From the NCBI RefSeq assembly GCF_900141735.1, contig NZ_FQYO01000004.1:186001-250000 (forward strand): 64,000 bases of DNA. The letters are read 5' to 3'. A model generated the notes under the pieces. It saw nothing but the letters and a program-made list of their open reading frames with translations, had not been told where the DNA came from and did no database searches. Shown here in pieces: positions 63,447 to 64,000 of this stretch; the first letter of the stretch is position 1, and each line of letters starts with the position of its first letter. The translations under genes and the position numbers were made by a program. The stretch comes from Wenxinia saemankumensis. Its GTDB lineage: Bacteria > Pseudomonadota > Alphaproteobacteria > Rhodobacterales > Rhodobacteraceae.

Positions 63447-64000
63447 CTACTCCGCCGCTGCCGCATCCGCGGGGATGAAACCGCCCGATTGCCGGTTCCA
63501 GTAGCGGGCATAGACCCCGCCCCGGGCGAGCAGGTCGTCATGCGCCCCCTCCTCGACGATGCGGCCGTCCTCCATCACCACGATCCGGTCCATCCGGGCG
63601 ATGGTGGACAGCCGGTGCGCGATGGCGATGACGGTCTTGCCCTCCATCGCGTCCTCGAGCGCGCGCTGGATGCTCGCCTCGACCTCGGAATCGAGCGCGC
63701 TCGTCGCCTCGTCCAGCACGAGGATCGGGGCGTCCTTGAGGAAGGCGCGGGCGAGCGCGATGCGCTGCCGCTGGCCGCCCGACAGCTTGACCCCCCGTTC
63801 GCCGAGAAAGGCGTCGTAGCCGCGATTGCCCTTGTGGTCCTGCATGGCGAGGATGAAGTCGTGCGCCTCGGCCCGGCGGGCCGCCGCCGCGACCTCCTCG
63901 TCCGACGCCTGCGGCCGGCCGTAGCGGATGTTGTCGCGCGCGGTGCGGTTGAACATGGCCGTCTCCTGCGTGACCATCGCGACATGGCCGCGCAGGCTTT
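63447..64000 (-). CDS. ABC exporter ATP-binding half (N-terminus beyond window)
   Basis: Only the last 184 codons lie in the window; the frame continues past position 64000. The partial protein reads [20 protein letters not shown], a Q-loop region typical of type I exporters with a fused membrane domain. The signature [18 protein letters not shown], Walker [13 protein letters not shown] and switch [13 protein letters not shown] are complete. It resembles MsbA-type lipid or drug exporters. The substrate cannot be told from the ATPase half. Confidence 0.88.
   Translation of the reverse strand, partial: SLRGHVAMVTQETAMFNRTARDNIRYGRPQASDEEVAAAARRAEAHDFILAMQDHKGNRGYDAFLGERGVKLSGGQRQRIALARAFLKDAPILVLDEATSALDSEVEASIQRALEDAMEGKTVIAIAHRLSTIARMDRIVVMEDGRIVEEGAHDDLLARGGVYARYWNRQSGGFIPADAAAAE

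Overview
The window is a chromosomal stretch from a very GC-rich alphaproteobacterium, most likely a member of the Rhodobacteraceae (Rhodobacterales). The evidence is the gene content and order: gltD/gltB beside uppP and an NDUFA9-like reductase, a FzlA-like division protein, lptCAB-hpf-ptsN, secA with a Pro-rich membrane protein and a PstS/OmpA fusion, ppi-argJ-mutT, and rimP-nusA-ylxR-infB. Nearly every gene is a conserved core or shell gene. No integrase, transposase, phage gene or CRISPR array was seen. Intergenic gaps are short, and neighbouring genes often overlap by 1 or 4 nt (TGATG, ATGA, GTGA), so translational coupling is common.

Layout. 1-3.8 kb (minus): a PQQ-type sugar dehydrogenase cut by the window edge, queG, a FzlA-like GST-fold protein and mtgA. 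3.8-12.7 kb (minus): a glutamate synthase operon read gltD first and gltB last. Five extra genes lie between the subunits: three paralogous exported four-cysteine proteins and two GFA/CENP-V-type zinc proteins. A strong terminator follows gltB. 12.9-15.7 kb: uppP, an NDUFA9-like protein, tRNA-Leu(CAG) with its own promoter, and a small membrane protein. 15.9-20.7 kb (plus): a K+ channel with a zinc ribbon, a short RNase D, a four-copy 23-bp hairpin repeat, LPS transport genes lptC-lptA-lptB, long-form hpf and ptsN.

20.7-30.8 kb is a surface-glycan region. It holds a two-domain sulfotransferase, GT14-, GT2- and GT4-type glycosyltransferases, galU, a second GT2, cysQ, an ABC-2 permease and an SH3-type exported protein. 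The sulfotransferase and the PAP phosphatase CysQ suggest a sulfated glycan. 30.9-36.5 kb: alkB, dnaK-dnaJ with a promoter and an intercistronic terminator, dedA and radC. 36.5-45.1 kb: the PstS/OmpA fusion, the Pro-rich protein upstream of it, secA, a parvulin, argJ and mutT, closed by a strong terminator.

45.2-50.7 kb (minus): the translation/transcription operon rimP-nusA-ylxR/L7Ae-infB. 50.9-56.6 kb: an orphan family-5 solute-binding protein coupled to pip, then ubiG, a Cys/Met-metabolism PLP enzyme, a MarR regulator, a Nit amidase and grxC. 56.7-64 kb: comF, an NDUFAF5-like methyltransferase, hemH, two L,D-transpeptidase-fold proteins around a CAP lipoprotein, an RNA uracil methyltransferase, a P-loop kinase-like protein and the C-terminal half of an ABC exporter.

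The most unusual features are the five-gene insertion in the glutamate synthase operon, the novel four-cysteine family within it, and several intergenic repeats or dyads that the genes do not explain.
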